Part shown: positions 35,493 through 43,051 of the stretch, piece after piece
Layout: the number at the start of each line of letters is the position of its first letter
Numbering within the stretch: position 1 is the first letter of the stretch
Assembly: GCF_027594745.1 (NCBI RefSeq)
Contig: NZ_CP110854.1
Location: forward strand, 4,171,501 to 4,235,500
Direction of reading: 5' to 3'
DNA from: Saprospira grandis
GTDB lineage: Bacteria; Bacteroidota; Bacteroidia; Chitinophagales; Saprospiraceae
DNA: 64,000 nt
Made by a program: the position numbers and the translations under genes
Notes under the pieces: model-generated
What the model was told of the DNA's origin: nothing
The model's input: the letters and a program-made list of their open reading frames with translations, nothing else
Database searches by the model: none

Positions 35493-36587
35493 ATGATGTG
35501 GATCGCGCTCTCGGCTTTGGCTTTCATTTTTTTTGGGCTCCAAATGGGTTTTGCCTATCGTTTTTATCAATGGGCCAAAGCGCCTCAAACAAAGGGCTGC
35601 GAGCAGCTCCCGCCCTTGAGCATTGTCGTGCTAGCGCGTAATGAGGGCGCTAATTTACAGAAAAATTTACGGAAACTTTTAGCCCAAGATTATCCAATCT
35701 ACGAGCTCGTCTGGGTAGATGACGACTCTAGCGACCAAAGTCCCGCTATTTTGGCCCAATTGGCCCAAGAATACCCTCAACTTCGCCCCCTTTTTTATCG
35801 AGAAAAAAAATATTTGGGCAAAAAAGAAGCCCCGCTCTGGGCCATCCCTCAAACTAAGTACGATTGGATTTTACTCACCGATGCCGACGGCCAAGCCGCC
35901 TCTCCGCTCTGGGCCAAAAAGATGATGCAAGCCCGGCCAGAAAATGGGCCCGGCCTCGTTTTAGGCTTTGGCCCCTACCTCTCCGAAAAAACTTGGCTCA
36001 ATAGCTGGATCCGATACGAAACCGCCCTAGTGGCCCTGCAATATTTTTCGGCCGCCCATTATAATCAAGCCTATATGGGGGTGGGGCGAAATTTACTCTA
36101 CCACAAAAAGGTATTTGAAGCCGCCGCCCCTGCCCTAGCCGCTAGCATCAATACCCCCTCTGGCGATGACGATATTTTGGTCTCTGCTGCCCAAAATTTC
36201 CCCATCCATAACTGCCTCGACCCAAAGGCCTTTGTCTATTCGGCCCCCAAAAAAACTTGGCGATCGCTTTTTCGCCAAAAACGCAGACACTACAGCAGCA
36301 GCGAGTTTTATCAAAACACAACCAAATGGATGCTCGCCCTCTGGTCGAGCAGTTTTTTGGGCCTGCCGTTTTTTTGCCTCGCTCTCTGCTTTGGCCCTTT
36401 CCCCTACCTCGCCCTACTTTGGCCCCTCAGAATTTTAATTTTTTATAGGGTTTGGCAAAAAACTTTGCTTACCTTAGAGCAAGAAGATTTATGGAGCCAA
36501 CTTTTTTGGACCGAACTATTCGCCCTCCTCTATTACCCCTTTATGGCCCTCCAATTTTTGCGAAAAAAGCCCAGCTACTGGAAATGA
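35493..36587 (+). CDS. Membrane-bound family 2 glycosyltransferase
   Basis: 364 aa. N-terminal membrane helix (IALSALAFIFFGLQMGFAYRFY), GT2 catalytic domain (SIVVLARNEGANLQKNLRKLL, LVWVDDDSSDQS, WILLTDADGQ with the D-x-D pair near residue 130, INTPSGDDDILVSA, FRQKRRHY in place of Q-x-x-R-W), and two to three C-terminal helices. Such enzymes make or extend membrane-linked polysaccharides. The stop overlaps the start of the sigma factor gene (ATGA), an unusual coupling. Substrate unknown. Confidence 0.87.
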   Translation: MMWIALSALAFIFFGLQMGFAYRFYQWAKAPQTKGCEQLPPLSIVVLARNEGANLQKNLRKLLAQDYPIYELVWVDDDSSDQSPAILAQLAQEYPQLRPLFYREKKYLGKKEAPLWAIPQTKYDWILLTDADGQAASPLWAKKMMQARPENGPGLVLGFGPYLSEKTWLNSWIRYETALVALQYFSAAHYNQAYMGVGRNLLYHKKVFEAAAPALAASINTPSGDDDILVSAAQNFPIHNCLDPKAFVYSAPKKTWRSLFRQKRRHYSSSEFYQNTTKWMLALWSSSFLGLPFFCLALCFGPFPYLALLWPLRILIFYRVWQKTLLTLEQEDLWSQLFWTELFALLYYPFMALQFLRKKPSYWK

Positions 36588-37189
36588 AAAAACTATCCGA
36601 TAGAGCAGCAGAAGATTACCGACTCGTTACCCTCGCTGTAGAAGAAAATGACCAAATGGCTTATGCCCAACTGATGGACCGCTACCGCAATTCCATCTTT
36701 CACATGATGCTCAAAATGGTCCGAAATAAAGATGATGCCGAAGATCTAACCATCGAAGCCTTTGGCAAAGCTTTCCGAAAACTCGATAGCTACAGCCCTA
36801 GCTATGCCTTTAGTACCTGGCTGTTCAAAATTGCTAGCAATAATTGTATCGACTTTATCCGAAAAAAAAGAATGAAAATGCTCTCGATCGATGAACCCAT
36901 TTCCGATGAAGGGGGGGCCGATTATAGCAATAGCCTCAAAGCCGATTTGCTGGACCCAGAGGAGCGCTTCATCCGACAGCAGCGCCGACGCATTATGCAG
37001 GAACTGATGGAGCGCATGAGCGATAAATATCGCCAAATGATTGAGCTGCGTTATTTTGAAGAACTTTCTTACCAAGAAATTGCCGAACAACTCAATATGC
37101 CCCTGGGCACCGTCAAAGCCCAACTTTTTAGGGCCAAAGAGTTGCTCTACGATATCCTGAAAAATGCAAAAGCCCAAAGAGGTTTATAA
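36584..37189 (+). CDS. ECF-type RNA polymerase sigma factor
   Basis: 201 aa from the ATG at 36584, which overlaps the GT2 stop; a longer frame to 36452 is inside the GT2 gene and is rejected. Sigma-70 region 2 (YAQLMDRYRNSIFHMMLKMVRNKDDAEDLTIEAFGKAFRKLDSY, then FSTWLFKIASNNCIDFIRKK) and region 4 (LMERMSDKYRQMIELRYFEELSYQEIAEQLNMPLGTVKAQLFRAKELL) are complete. No anti-sigma gene lies next to it; its target genes are unknown. Terminator at 37212-37247. Confidence 0.93.
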   Translation: MKKLSDRAAEDYRLVTLAVEENDQMAYAQLMDRYRNSIFHMMLKMVRNKDDAEDLTIEAFGKAFRKLDSYSPSYAFSTWLFKIASNNCIDFIRKKRMKMLSIDEPISDEGGADYSNSLKADLLDPEERFIRQQRRRIMQELMERMSDKYRQMIELRYFEELSYQEIAEQLNMPLGTVKAQLFRAKELLYDILKNAKAQRGL

Positions 37190-37211
37190 AACCTGCTTTG
37201 AAAAATAGTCC

Positions 37212-37247
37212 CCGTCTTTCTCGCTTGCCGAGGAGGACGGTTTTTTT
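37212..37247 (+). terminator. Rho-independent terminator
   Basis: Stem CCGTCTTTCTC with GAGGAGGACGG (two G-T pairs) followed by seven T, after the sigma factor gene. Confidence 0.75.
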
Positions 37248-37255
37248 ATTCCCTT

Positions 37256-37392
37256 GGGGCCCGCGGCCGCCCTTTTTCCTGGGGCGGCCGCCGCTATGCT
37301 GCGGGGCTCGCTATTCGCTCGGCCCTTCGCAAAAAAAGCTGCGCTTTTTTGCTCGCTCTGGCCTGACGGCCACCCCTCCGCAGCGCTGGGCC
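37256..37392 (-). repeat. R1 element copy m
   Basis: Reverse orientation. P1 GGCCC with GGGCC, P2 GGGG with CCCC, hairpin I GGCC-GTCA-GGCC, hairpin II GCAAAAAAGC-GCA-GCTTTTTTTGC, hairpin III GCGGCCGCCC with GGGCGGCCGC. The rest of the gap to 37562 holds a further GC-rich hairpin and no gene. Confidence 0.9.
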
Positions 37393-37562
37393 ATTTGGCC
37401 TGCGGCCAGGGGCGGCTTCGCCCCCCCCAGTGGACCAAAATATCTCTCCACTATTTCCAATGCAAAAAAATGCTTTTATTTTTGGCATGCTCTTGGAAAA
37501 CGGAGCCGCAGATTAACCTTAACTTTGACCTTATCATTGAACTTTTTCAAAAATTTACGCTC

Positions 37563-37994
37563 ATGCGAATTTTTCTAACTTTTTTCAGCCTTTGCCTAAT
37601 TATGGCCTCTTGTATTGTTGTCGATCCCTCCGCTATTGGTAATGGCGGTGGCGTTGTTTTGGGCGGCCCCGTGCCCGGCTATACCGGAAGAGTAGGCTGC
37701 AATGCCCCAATCACCAATAATCAATTTCAAAGAACACGACAAAATTTGGCCAGCTATAGTAGTAGCTTTGACCGCATGGATGTGGCCAAAGCACAAATTC
37801 CCCGAGAAGGCTGCTATACCGTCTCTCAAATTAGACAACTAGTTACCCTTTGGTCTAGCTCTTTTGACCGAGAAGAATTTCTGCATTTTGCCTATGACTA
37901 TACTTATGATATAGATAATTATGTAGACCTTCAAGATGTTTTCACTAGTAGTATTGACCGCAAAGAATTTGTAGAGTGGTGCTACAACCGCTAA
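37563..37994 (+). CDS. DUF4476-domain lipoprotein
   Basis: 143 aa from the ATG at 37563 that begins a lipoprotein signal (MRIFLTFFSLCLIMASC, Cys17). The mature part has GRVGCNAPITNNQFQRTRQNLASYSSSFDRMDVAKAQIPREGCYTVSQIRQLVTLWSSSFDREEFLHFAYDY, which fits DUF4476: repeated S-F-D-R blocks, calcium-site-like but of unknown role. The longer frame upstream to 37254 runs through R1 copy m and is rejected. Strong terminator at 37998-38030. Confidence 0.8.
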   Translation: MRIFLTFFSLCLIMASCIVVDPSAIGNGGGVVLGGPVPGYTGRVGCNAPITNNQFQRTRQNLASYSSSFDRMDVAKAQIPREGCYTVSQIRQLVTLWSSSFDREEFLHFAYDYTYDIDNYVDLQDVFTSSIDRKEFVEWCYNR

Positions 37995-37997
37995 GCA

Positions 37998-38030
37998 AAA
38001 AGGACTAGCTCAACGCTAGTCCTTTTTTTT
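37998..38030 (+). terminator. Rho-independent terminator
   Basis: Stem AAAGGACTAGC/GCTAGTCCTTT followed by eight T. Confidence 0.9.
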
Positions 38031-38105
38031 GTTAAAGCCTGCCCCTTTACTCACAGAAAAAAAAAGCAACTTCCTTATCTTTGGCCCATAACAAATGAAT
38101 AAAAT

Positions 38106-38819
38106 ATGAAAAAATTAAGTTTAGCGCTGCTGCTTTTTGCCGGCGCTTGTGCTAGCCCCGCAGCAGAAGAAACAAAAGACAAAACCACCCAAAAAGAGCC
38201 CATGCAAGAAAAAAAGCATCATCACAAACATCATCATGGCTCGGCTAACGCACATATGCACAGCCAATCAATTGAAGAATTGGTGGAACGCTTTGAGTCT
38301 AAAGAAAGAGATGAATACCAACAACCCGCAAAAGTTTTGGATTATCTAGGCGATTTGTCGGGCAAAAAAATTATGGATATTGGCGCAGGCTCTGGCTACT
38401 TTTCTGTGAAATTTGCCGCCGCTGGCGCAGAAGTAATTGCCGCCGATGTAGACACTGGCTTTCAAAATTATTTGCAGAAACGCATTGCTGCCGATAAAAT
38501 TGAAAATGTAGAGCTTCGCCTCATGCCTTATGAGACGCCCAAAATCAAGGATCAAGAAGTAGATCTTGTATTCATTAGCAATACTTACCATCATATTGAG
38601 GACCGTATTGCCTATTTTAAGGCAGTCAAAAAAGGCCTTAAATCCAATGGCGAACTCATTATTATTGACTTTTTTAAGAAGGAATTGCCTATTGGCCCCG
38701 CTATGGACCATAAAATTGCCAAGGAAAAAGTATTAGAAGAACTCAAAGCTGCTGGCTTTGTCAATTTTGAGCTAAAAGAAGAGCTGCTGCCTTACCAATA
38801 TGTAATTAAGGCAAAATAA
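38106..38819 (+). CDS. Exported lipoprotein-type SAM methyltransferase
   Basis: 237 aa. N terminus MKKLSLALLLFAGACASPAAEE is a lipoprotein signal (lipobox FAGAC, Cys15), followed by a charged, His-rich linker (KKHHHKHHHGSANAHMHSQS, about residues 38-57) and a class I methyltransferase domain: IMDIGAGSGYFSVKFAAAGAEVIAADVD, DLVFISNTYHHIEDR, GELIIIDFFKKE. A SAM-binding fold with an export signal is odd because SAM is cytoplasmic; similar exported methyltransferases exist in several phyla but their substrate is unknown. The His-rich part could bind metal. A TATCTTTG box at 38076-38083 may be its -7 element. Confidence 0.82.
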   Translation: MKKLSLALLLFAGACASPAAEETKDKTTQKEPMQEKKHHHKHHHGSANAHMHSQSIEELVERFESKERDEYQQPAKVLDYLGDLSGKKIMDIGAGSGYFSVKFAAAGAEVIAADVDTGFQNYLQKRIAADKIENVELRLMPYETPKIKDQEVDLVFISNTYHHIEDRIAYFKAVKKGLKSNGELIIIDFFKKELPIGPAMDHKIAKEKVLEELKAAGFVNFELKEELLPYQYVIKAK

Positions 38820-38845
38820 AATGCGCTACGCATTTTACAAACCCT

Positions 38846-38879
38846 AAGGGCCGAAGATATTTATCTTCGGCCTTTTTTT
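38846..38879 (+). terminator. Rho-independent terminator
   Basis: Stem AAGGGCCGAAGAT/ATCTTCGGCCTTT followed by a T-run, after the methyltransferase gene. Confidence 0.88.
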
Positions 38880-38889
38880 GCTCCAGTTG

Positions 38890-38965
38890 CTAATTGAAAG
38901 CCGCTAATTGAAAGGGCCGTTTGAGGGCCGAAGAAAAAAGCCCTGAAAAAACATAAAAGCTGTGC
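38890..38965 (+). repeat. R3 direct repeat and link to R1 copy n
   Basis: CTAATTGAAAG-CCG-CTAATTGAAAG (38890-38914) followed by a block with GGGCCGAAGAAAAA, similar to the link before copies g and h. The same order, R3 then link then R1, occurs three times in the window. Confidence 0.8.
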
Positions 38966-39106
38966 GGCCCAGCGCTGCGCAGCCGTGGCCGCAGGCCAGA
39001 CCCAGTTTTTTGAGCGCAGCGAAAAAAACGCAGGGCCGAGCAGACCTGCGAGCGGCGCAGCATAGCGGCGGCCGACCTAGGCAAAGCCTAGCCGGCCGCG
39101 GGCCCC
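38966..39106 (+). repeat. R1 element copy n
   Basis: P1 GGCCC with GGGCC, P2 GCCG with CGGC, hairpin I GGCC-GCA-GGCC, hairpin II GTTTTTT with AAAAAAC, hairpin III with CTAGGC-AAA-GCCTAG inside. Confidence 0.9.
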
Positions 39107-39164
39107 AAAAAACAGCAGTATAGAACGTTTTTTATAAAAAAATGAGCAAGGAAATTTACCCGCT

Positions 39165-40238
39165 CTAAAAACGTTCTGAAAAATGCTGCCCATCAAATTG
39201 ATAGACTTTTCCATTACTAAAGCCAAAAAGTAAATCTCCATTTTGCTCTTCATAACAGCTGAGCGCCATTCCTACAGCCAAGTTTTTAGCCACTTTATAC
39301 TGTTGAATATGCTCCCCATCAAAGCGCCAAAGACCAGTATCTCGGTCAGAAAACCAAATATTTCCCTTTTGGTCCTCCACAATAAGAAAAACAGATTGCA
39401 AACCTTTATTCTGAGCAAACGCCCTTTTTTCTGTATTTTCTCTAAAGGTTTTTATCGGCATCAGCAGCCCTTTTTCTCTTGAAAAATGCTGGACCGTATC
39501 GCCCTGCATACAGAAAACACCGATTCCATTATTGCCAATCCACAAACGTCCTTTAGTATCTTTCAGAATACTTCTGATGTGCAGGCCCTCTTCTGCTTTA
39601 AGGCCCAAAGCCTCATTATCAATTCGCCGAACGCCCTGCCCCTCATAAATAAAAGCGGCAGCATAACTGGCCCAATACAAGGCTCCATTTTTTCCTCTAG
39701 AAAAATCGGTTAGCGCATAGGCGTTATTAACATCTCGCTTGTCGCCCAAAGGGAAAGCCCAATAGCTTAATTTTTCGCCATCGTAGCAATAAGCCCCTTC
39801 TTTTGTCCCCGCATTAAACCAGAGGTCAAATTGGCCAAAATCTTTCTCTTTTAGCGCTGGCGCCCAACTATTTTCTACTAAGCGAATAATTTTTCCTTGC
39901 TCATAACGGCATACCCCCTGAGCCGTGCCAAAATAAATTCGGCCCAATTGATCTTCCTGTATAGAACGAACTTGATTATCGGCCAACCCCTCAGAAACAG
40001 CAAAGTATTCAAAGGTTTTTCCATCATAACGGCAAAGGCCCTCTTTTTGACTGCCCAACCAATAATTTCCGCTGCGATCCCGATGTATAGCTGTAATTGC
40101 AGAGCTAAACTTTAGCCTAGGCTTTGGAACAACAGCAGTCGTTTTTTCTTCTTTGCTGCTAGGTACTTTCTGTTCTGCGCAAGAAAAACTTAGACAGAAC
40201 AACAAAGAGAGCGCAATTATTTTAGCGTTTTTTTTCAT
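39165..40238 (-). CDS. Lipoprotein with two-component-regulator-type beta-propeller repeats
   Basis: 357 aa from the ATG at 40238 (MKKNAKIIALSLLFCLSFSCAEQK, lipobox with Cys20); a longer frame to 40364 runs through R1 copy o and is rejected. The rest is Reg_prop repeats of the kind found in the sensor domain of hybrid two-component systems: ITAIHRDRSGNYWLGSQKEGLCRYDGKTFEYF, VRSIQEDQLGRIYFGTAQGVCRYEQGK, ILKDTKGRLWIGNNGIGVF, VEDQKGNIWFSDRDTGLWRFDG. No kinase or transmembrane helix is attached, so it is a free periplasmic or outer-membrane propeller. Role unknown. Confidence 0.82.
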   Translation of the reverse strand: MKKNAKIIALSLLFCLSFSCAEQKVPSSKEEKTTAVVPKPRLKFSSAITAIHRDRSGNYWLGSQKEGLCRYDGKTFEYFAVSEGLADNQVRSIQEDQLGRIYFGTAQGVCRYEQGKIIRLVENSWAPALKEKDFGQFDLWFNAGTKEGAYCYDGEKLSYWAFPLGDKRDVNNAYALTDFSRGKNGALYWASYAAAFIYEGQGVRRIDNEALGLKAEEGLHIRSILKDTKGRLWIGNNGIGVFCMQGDTVQHFSREKGLLMPIKTFRENTEKRAFAQNKGLQSVFLIVEDQKGNIWFSDRDTGLWRFDGEHIQQYKVAKNLAVGMALSCYEEQNGDLLFGFSNGKVYQFDGQHFSERF

Positions 40239-40249
40239 TTTCTTTTTTT

Positions 40250-40373
40250 GGGGCTTGCCCGCCCTTTGGGCGGGCCGGGCTGTGTCAGGGCTCGCAGGTT
40301 TGCTCGGCCCTTCGCAAAAAACAAGTTTTTGCTCGGTCTGCGGCTGCGCCGCCCCCTTTTCCATCCCTAAGCC
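40250..40373 (-). repeat. R1 element copy o
   Basis: On the same strand as the propeller gene, ending 11 bp before its start. P1 GGCTT with AAGCC, P2 GGG with CCC, hairpin I GCGGC-GCA-GCCGC, hairpin II GCAAAAA with TTTTTGC, hairpin III GCCCGCCC-AAA-GGGCGGGC. Confidence 0.88.
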
Positions 40374-40456
40374 AAGTCGCTACGCTCCTTTGCGGCGGCT
40401 TCGCCGCCTGCTAAAACTAGAAAAAGGACCAACTATGAGCGAATAAAAAATTTATC

Positions 40457-42295
40457 TTAGGGAATATATAAGCGAATCGCTCTTTTTTCCAATCGGCCAT
40501 TATAGCTAATCTCTAAAAGATAATCTCCTGTTTTTAGACCTTGAATATTGAGCTCCACCTCTTGTTTGCCTGCGCCAAGGGCCATCGTATAACGTCTTTG
40601 GCTAATTCTATTTACATCAAAAAGCTCGAAGCGGACTTTTTCTTCGGCTTGATGCAAAGAAAGAGGAACCGCTAATTTTTTGCGCAACAAATTGACAGAC
40701 AGAAGCGGGATGCGTTCTTCATTTTCTTGGCTTGCTTTTACCAGCAGTTCTTGGCGGTCCAATAGTTTTCCATCTTCATCCAAAACCGAAATGCGATAAT
40801 AAGACTGCTGGCTTAGGGGGCGGTCCTGAATATCGGCAAATTCGTAGTGGTTGGGCAGTTCTTCTGAAGGGCCAGCCCCTTCCAAATTGGCCAAGGTAGA
40901 CCAATAAATTTTATTGTGAGAATGCTGAATGAGGAAGCGATAATTTTGCCCTTCATATTTGCAGGCCCAAAACAGGCGCAGGCGTTGTTGTTCGGCCTTG
41001 GCCTTTAGTTCCATTAAAGCAGTTTTGGCCTTATCGGTCGGAGGTTTATAGCGCAACAAATAATTATTGGCCAAATCAATATGGTCTTCTTGATGGGGTT
41101 GCCAAAGCATAATATTTTTGGGCATGCTAAAGCGGCTATCATCACCTAAATAACCAATTAGGCTAGCATTATCTGATTTGACGGTGCGAATTTCAATATT
41201 TTCTAGGCTCACAAACAACCATTTCACTTGATTGAGTTTGCCTGCGGCTCTGGTCCAACTTTTTGTGTCATCGGCATTGCGGAGGGGGGCGCCCCAGCCG
41301 CCTTCACCAATATAGACCACTCCATTTTTATCATCTCGGATAAAGCCTTCTTCATGGCCCTCCTCTTGGCTGTAGCGAATGGGCCAAGTATATTTAGAGG
41401 TATGCGAATCGCATTCTAGGGCCAATTGCACCCCATAGCGCTCAAACAAAGGGGCCCAAGCCATGGCCAACTCCTCTTTCTCTGATTTTCGCTTCACATG
41501 AGGGCGCATAGGATGATGATATTGGGCAAATCGCCAGCCATGATCCTGATGTTCGGCCAAATCCTCGGCCAACCATTCGGCCTGCAAGCCTGCGGCGGGC
41601 ATCATACTATTTAAGGTATACAAGCGCATGAGATTGCCGCCCAAACTCAGTGCATAATAAGCCTTAGGATTGGGCAAATCAAACAACTTATATAAGGTTT
41701 CATTAGAGAGCTCGTGGTTTCCTCTGGCCACCACCATAGCCGTAATGCGGCCATCGGGCGTAATGGTTTCCTGCCAATCGTCTAGCCAGCCCTGCCATTG
41801 TTTGGGCGTACCCAAAGCAGTCATATCTCCAGCAAAAACCACCAAATGCGGGCGCAAGCGGGCCACCAAGCGGTTCGCATTTTTTCTGGCCGCCTGATAA
41901 TTTCTAGAATCTCCCCCGGCCACAATAGAGAGCCGTTCTTTGGGGGAATTGGGCAAAGTTTTAAAGGAATAGCGTTGGCTACAGCCCTCTTCATCGCAAA
42001 CCACAAAATAGTAATTGGTATTGGGTTGCAAATCGGCCAAACGGGCAAAGTAGGTCAGCATGCCCTTTACCTTATAGCTCTTTTGGGGAATTTGTTTGAG
42101 GGGGTAAGCCTTGGCTTTTTGGCCCAAATCATTGGGGCCATAATAGAGCACGGGCGCCTTGCCAGAGGCTTGTTCCCAACCAATACTAATACTTTGGCTG
42201 GGGTCTTGGCGCAAAACGGCCCGAAAACGGATGGGCTTGGCCCAAGAAAAAGAAAAACTGAAGAGAAAAAGGAAAAATAAACAATATCGCATCAT
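40457..42295 (-). CDS. Secreted purple-acid-phosphatase-like metallophosphoesterase
   Basis: 612 aa from the ATG at 42295 (signal peptide MMRYCLFFLFLFSFSFSWA). An N-terminal fibronectin-III-like domain (FRAVLRQDPSQSISIGWEQ...LADLQPNTNYYFVVCDEEG), then calcineurin-like phosphoesterase motifs: IVAGGDSRNYQ, VVFAGDMTALG, VVARGNHELSN, FAQYHHPMRPH and LECDSHTSKY, giving the D-x-G/H, G-D, G-N-H-E and H/H-x-H-like metal ligands. The C-terminal 150 residues are beta-rich and might act in surface attachment. The longer frame to 42547 runs through R1 copy p. Substrate unknown. Confidence 0.85.
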   Translation of the reverse strand: MMRYCLFFLFLFSFSFSWAKPIRFRAVLRQDPSQSISIGWEQASGKAPVLYYGPNDLGQKAKAYPLKQIPQKSYKVKGMLTYFARLADLQPNTNYYFVVCDEEGCSQRYSFKTLPNSPKERLSIVAGGDSRNYQAARKNANRLVARLRPHLVVFAGDMTALGTPKQWQGWLDDWQETITPDGRITAMVVARGNHELSNETLYKLFDLPNPKAYYALSLGGNLMRLYTLNSMMPAAGLQAEWLAEDLAEHQDHGWRFAQYHHPMRPHVKRKSEKEELAMAWAPLFERYGVQLALECDSHTSKYTWPIRYSQEEGHEEGFIRDDKNGVVYIGEGGWGAPLRNADDTKSWTRAAGKLNQVKWLFVSLENIEIRTVKSDNASLIGYLGDDSRFSMPKNIMLWQPHQEDHIDLANNYLLRYKPPTDKAKTALMELKAKAEQQRLRLFWACKYEGQNYRFLIQHSHNKIYWSTLANLEGAGPSEELPNHYEFADIQDRPLSQQSYYRISVLDEDGKLLDRQELLVKASQENEERIPLLSVNLLRKKLAVPLSLHQAEEKVRFELFDVNRISQRRYTMALGAGKQEVELNIQGLKTGDYLLEISYNGRLEKRAIRLYIP

Positions 42296-42345
42296 CTGAT
42301 TTTTATTGAACGATTTTTTGCGTCTAGAGGCGAGCGCAGCGAGCC

Positions 42346-42470
42346 GGCTTAGGGATGGAAAGGGGTGGCCGAAGGCCAGACCCAAGTTTTTGAGCGCAGC
42401 GAAAAAACTGCAGGGCCGAGCGAGCAGCGAGCCCCGACCCAGCCCGGCCCGCCAGAGGCGGGCAAGCCCC
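42346..42470 (+). repeat. R1 element copy p
   Basis: P1 GGCTT with AAGCC, P2 GGGG with CCCC, hairpin I GGCC-GAA-GGCC, hairpin II AGTTTTT with AAAAACT, hairpin III GCCCGCC-AGA-GGCGGGC. It lies upstream of the phosphoesterase gene, on the opposite strand. Confidence 0.9.
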
Positions 42471-42504
42471 AAAATATGCACAAAGGTAGTCAAAAACGCA
42501 TAAA

Positions 42505-42540
42505 AAAACCCAAGTGCTTGAGTTGAGCGCTTGGGTTTAT
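42505..42540 (-). terminator. Rho-independent terminator, minus strand
   Basis: Stem AAACCCAAGTGCT with AGCGCTTGGGTTT; the T-run is on the minus strand, ending the bacilliredoxin transcript. Confidence 0.82.
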
Positions 42541-42556
42541 CGGGCAAAAAAAGAGC

Positions 42557-42976
42557 TTAATCGCAAAAGCGTTCGATAGCGGCCTTAAGATTGGCGGCGA
42601 TCATTTCGGCTGTACTGCCCTCGATATGGTGACGTTCTAGAAAATGGACCAACTTCCCATCTTTGAAGAGCCCCACAGAAGGCGAAGAGGGAGGATAAGG
42701 CAACATAAACTGTCGGGCCGTGTCTACGGCTTCTTTGTGCACACCGGCAAAAACGGTAACGGCTTCGGTGGGTTGCTTGCTCGCTTGGGCGAGGGCCAAC
42801 TTTACGCCGGGGCGGGCATTGCCAGCGGCGCAACCACAGACAGAATTGACCACGACTAGAGCGGTTCCTGATTTTTGGCCCAAAATGGCCTTTACTTCTT
42901 CGGCAGTTTCTAGTCCTTTAAAGCCATGATCGGTAAGATCTTTGGCCATAGGTGTAGTCAGATGTTCTGGATACAT
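42557..42976 (-). CDS. Bacilliredoxin, BrxA/BrxB (YphP/YqiW) family
   Basis: 139 aa from the ATG at 42976 (MYPEHLTTPMAKDL), the usual family start; an extension to 43021 is possible but unlikely. Thioredoxin-like fold with VVNSVCGCAAGNARPG, the C-G-C motif at residues 47-49 typical of bacilliredoxins, which reduce mixed disulfides of bacillithiol-type thiols on proteins. TVFAGVHKEAVDTARQFM and PPSSPSVGLFKDGKLVHFLERHHIEG complete the family pattern. Single gene with its own terminator. Confidence 0.93.
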   Translation of the reverse strand: MYPEHLTTPMAKDLTDHGFKGLETAEEVKAILGQKSGTALVVVNSVCGCAAGNARPGVKLALAQASKQPTEAVTVFAGVHKEAVDTARQFMLPYPPSSPSVGLFKDGKLVHFLERHHIEGSTAEMIAANLKAAIERFCD

Positions 42977-43051
42977 ACGATTATTATTTTCGATTGAATA
43001 ATATTTGATTGGAGAGGGCAAAGATAGAAAAGATGTGCTAAAAATTGCCCT

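Noticed and set aside
36452..36583. Longer N terminus of the sigma factor
   Set aside because: It lies in another frame of the GT2 gene; the ATG at 36584 overlaps the GT2 stop and gives a normal ECF length.
37254..37562. Longer N terminus of the DUF4476 lipoprotein
   Set aside because: The extension is R1 copy m; the lipoprotein signal starts at 37563.
42296..42547. Longer N terminus of the phosphoesterase
   Set aside because: The extension is R1 copy p; the signal peptide begins at 42295.
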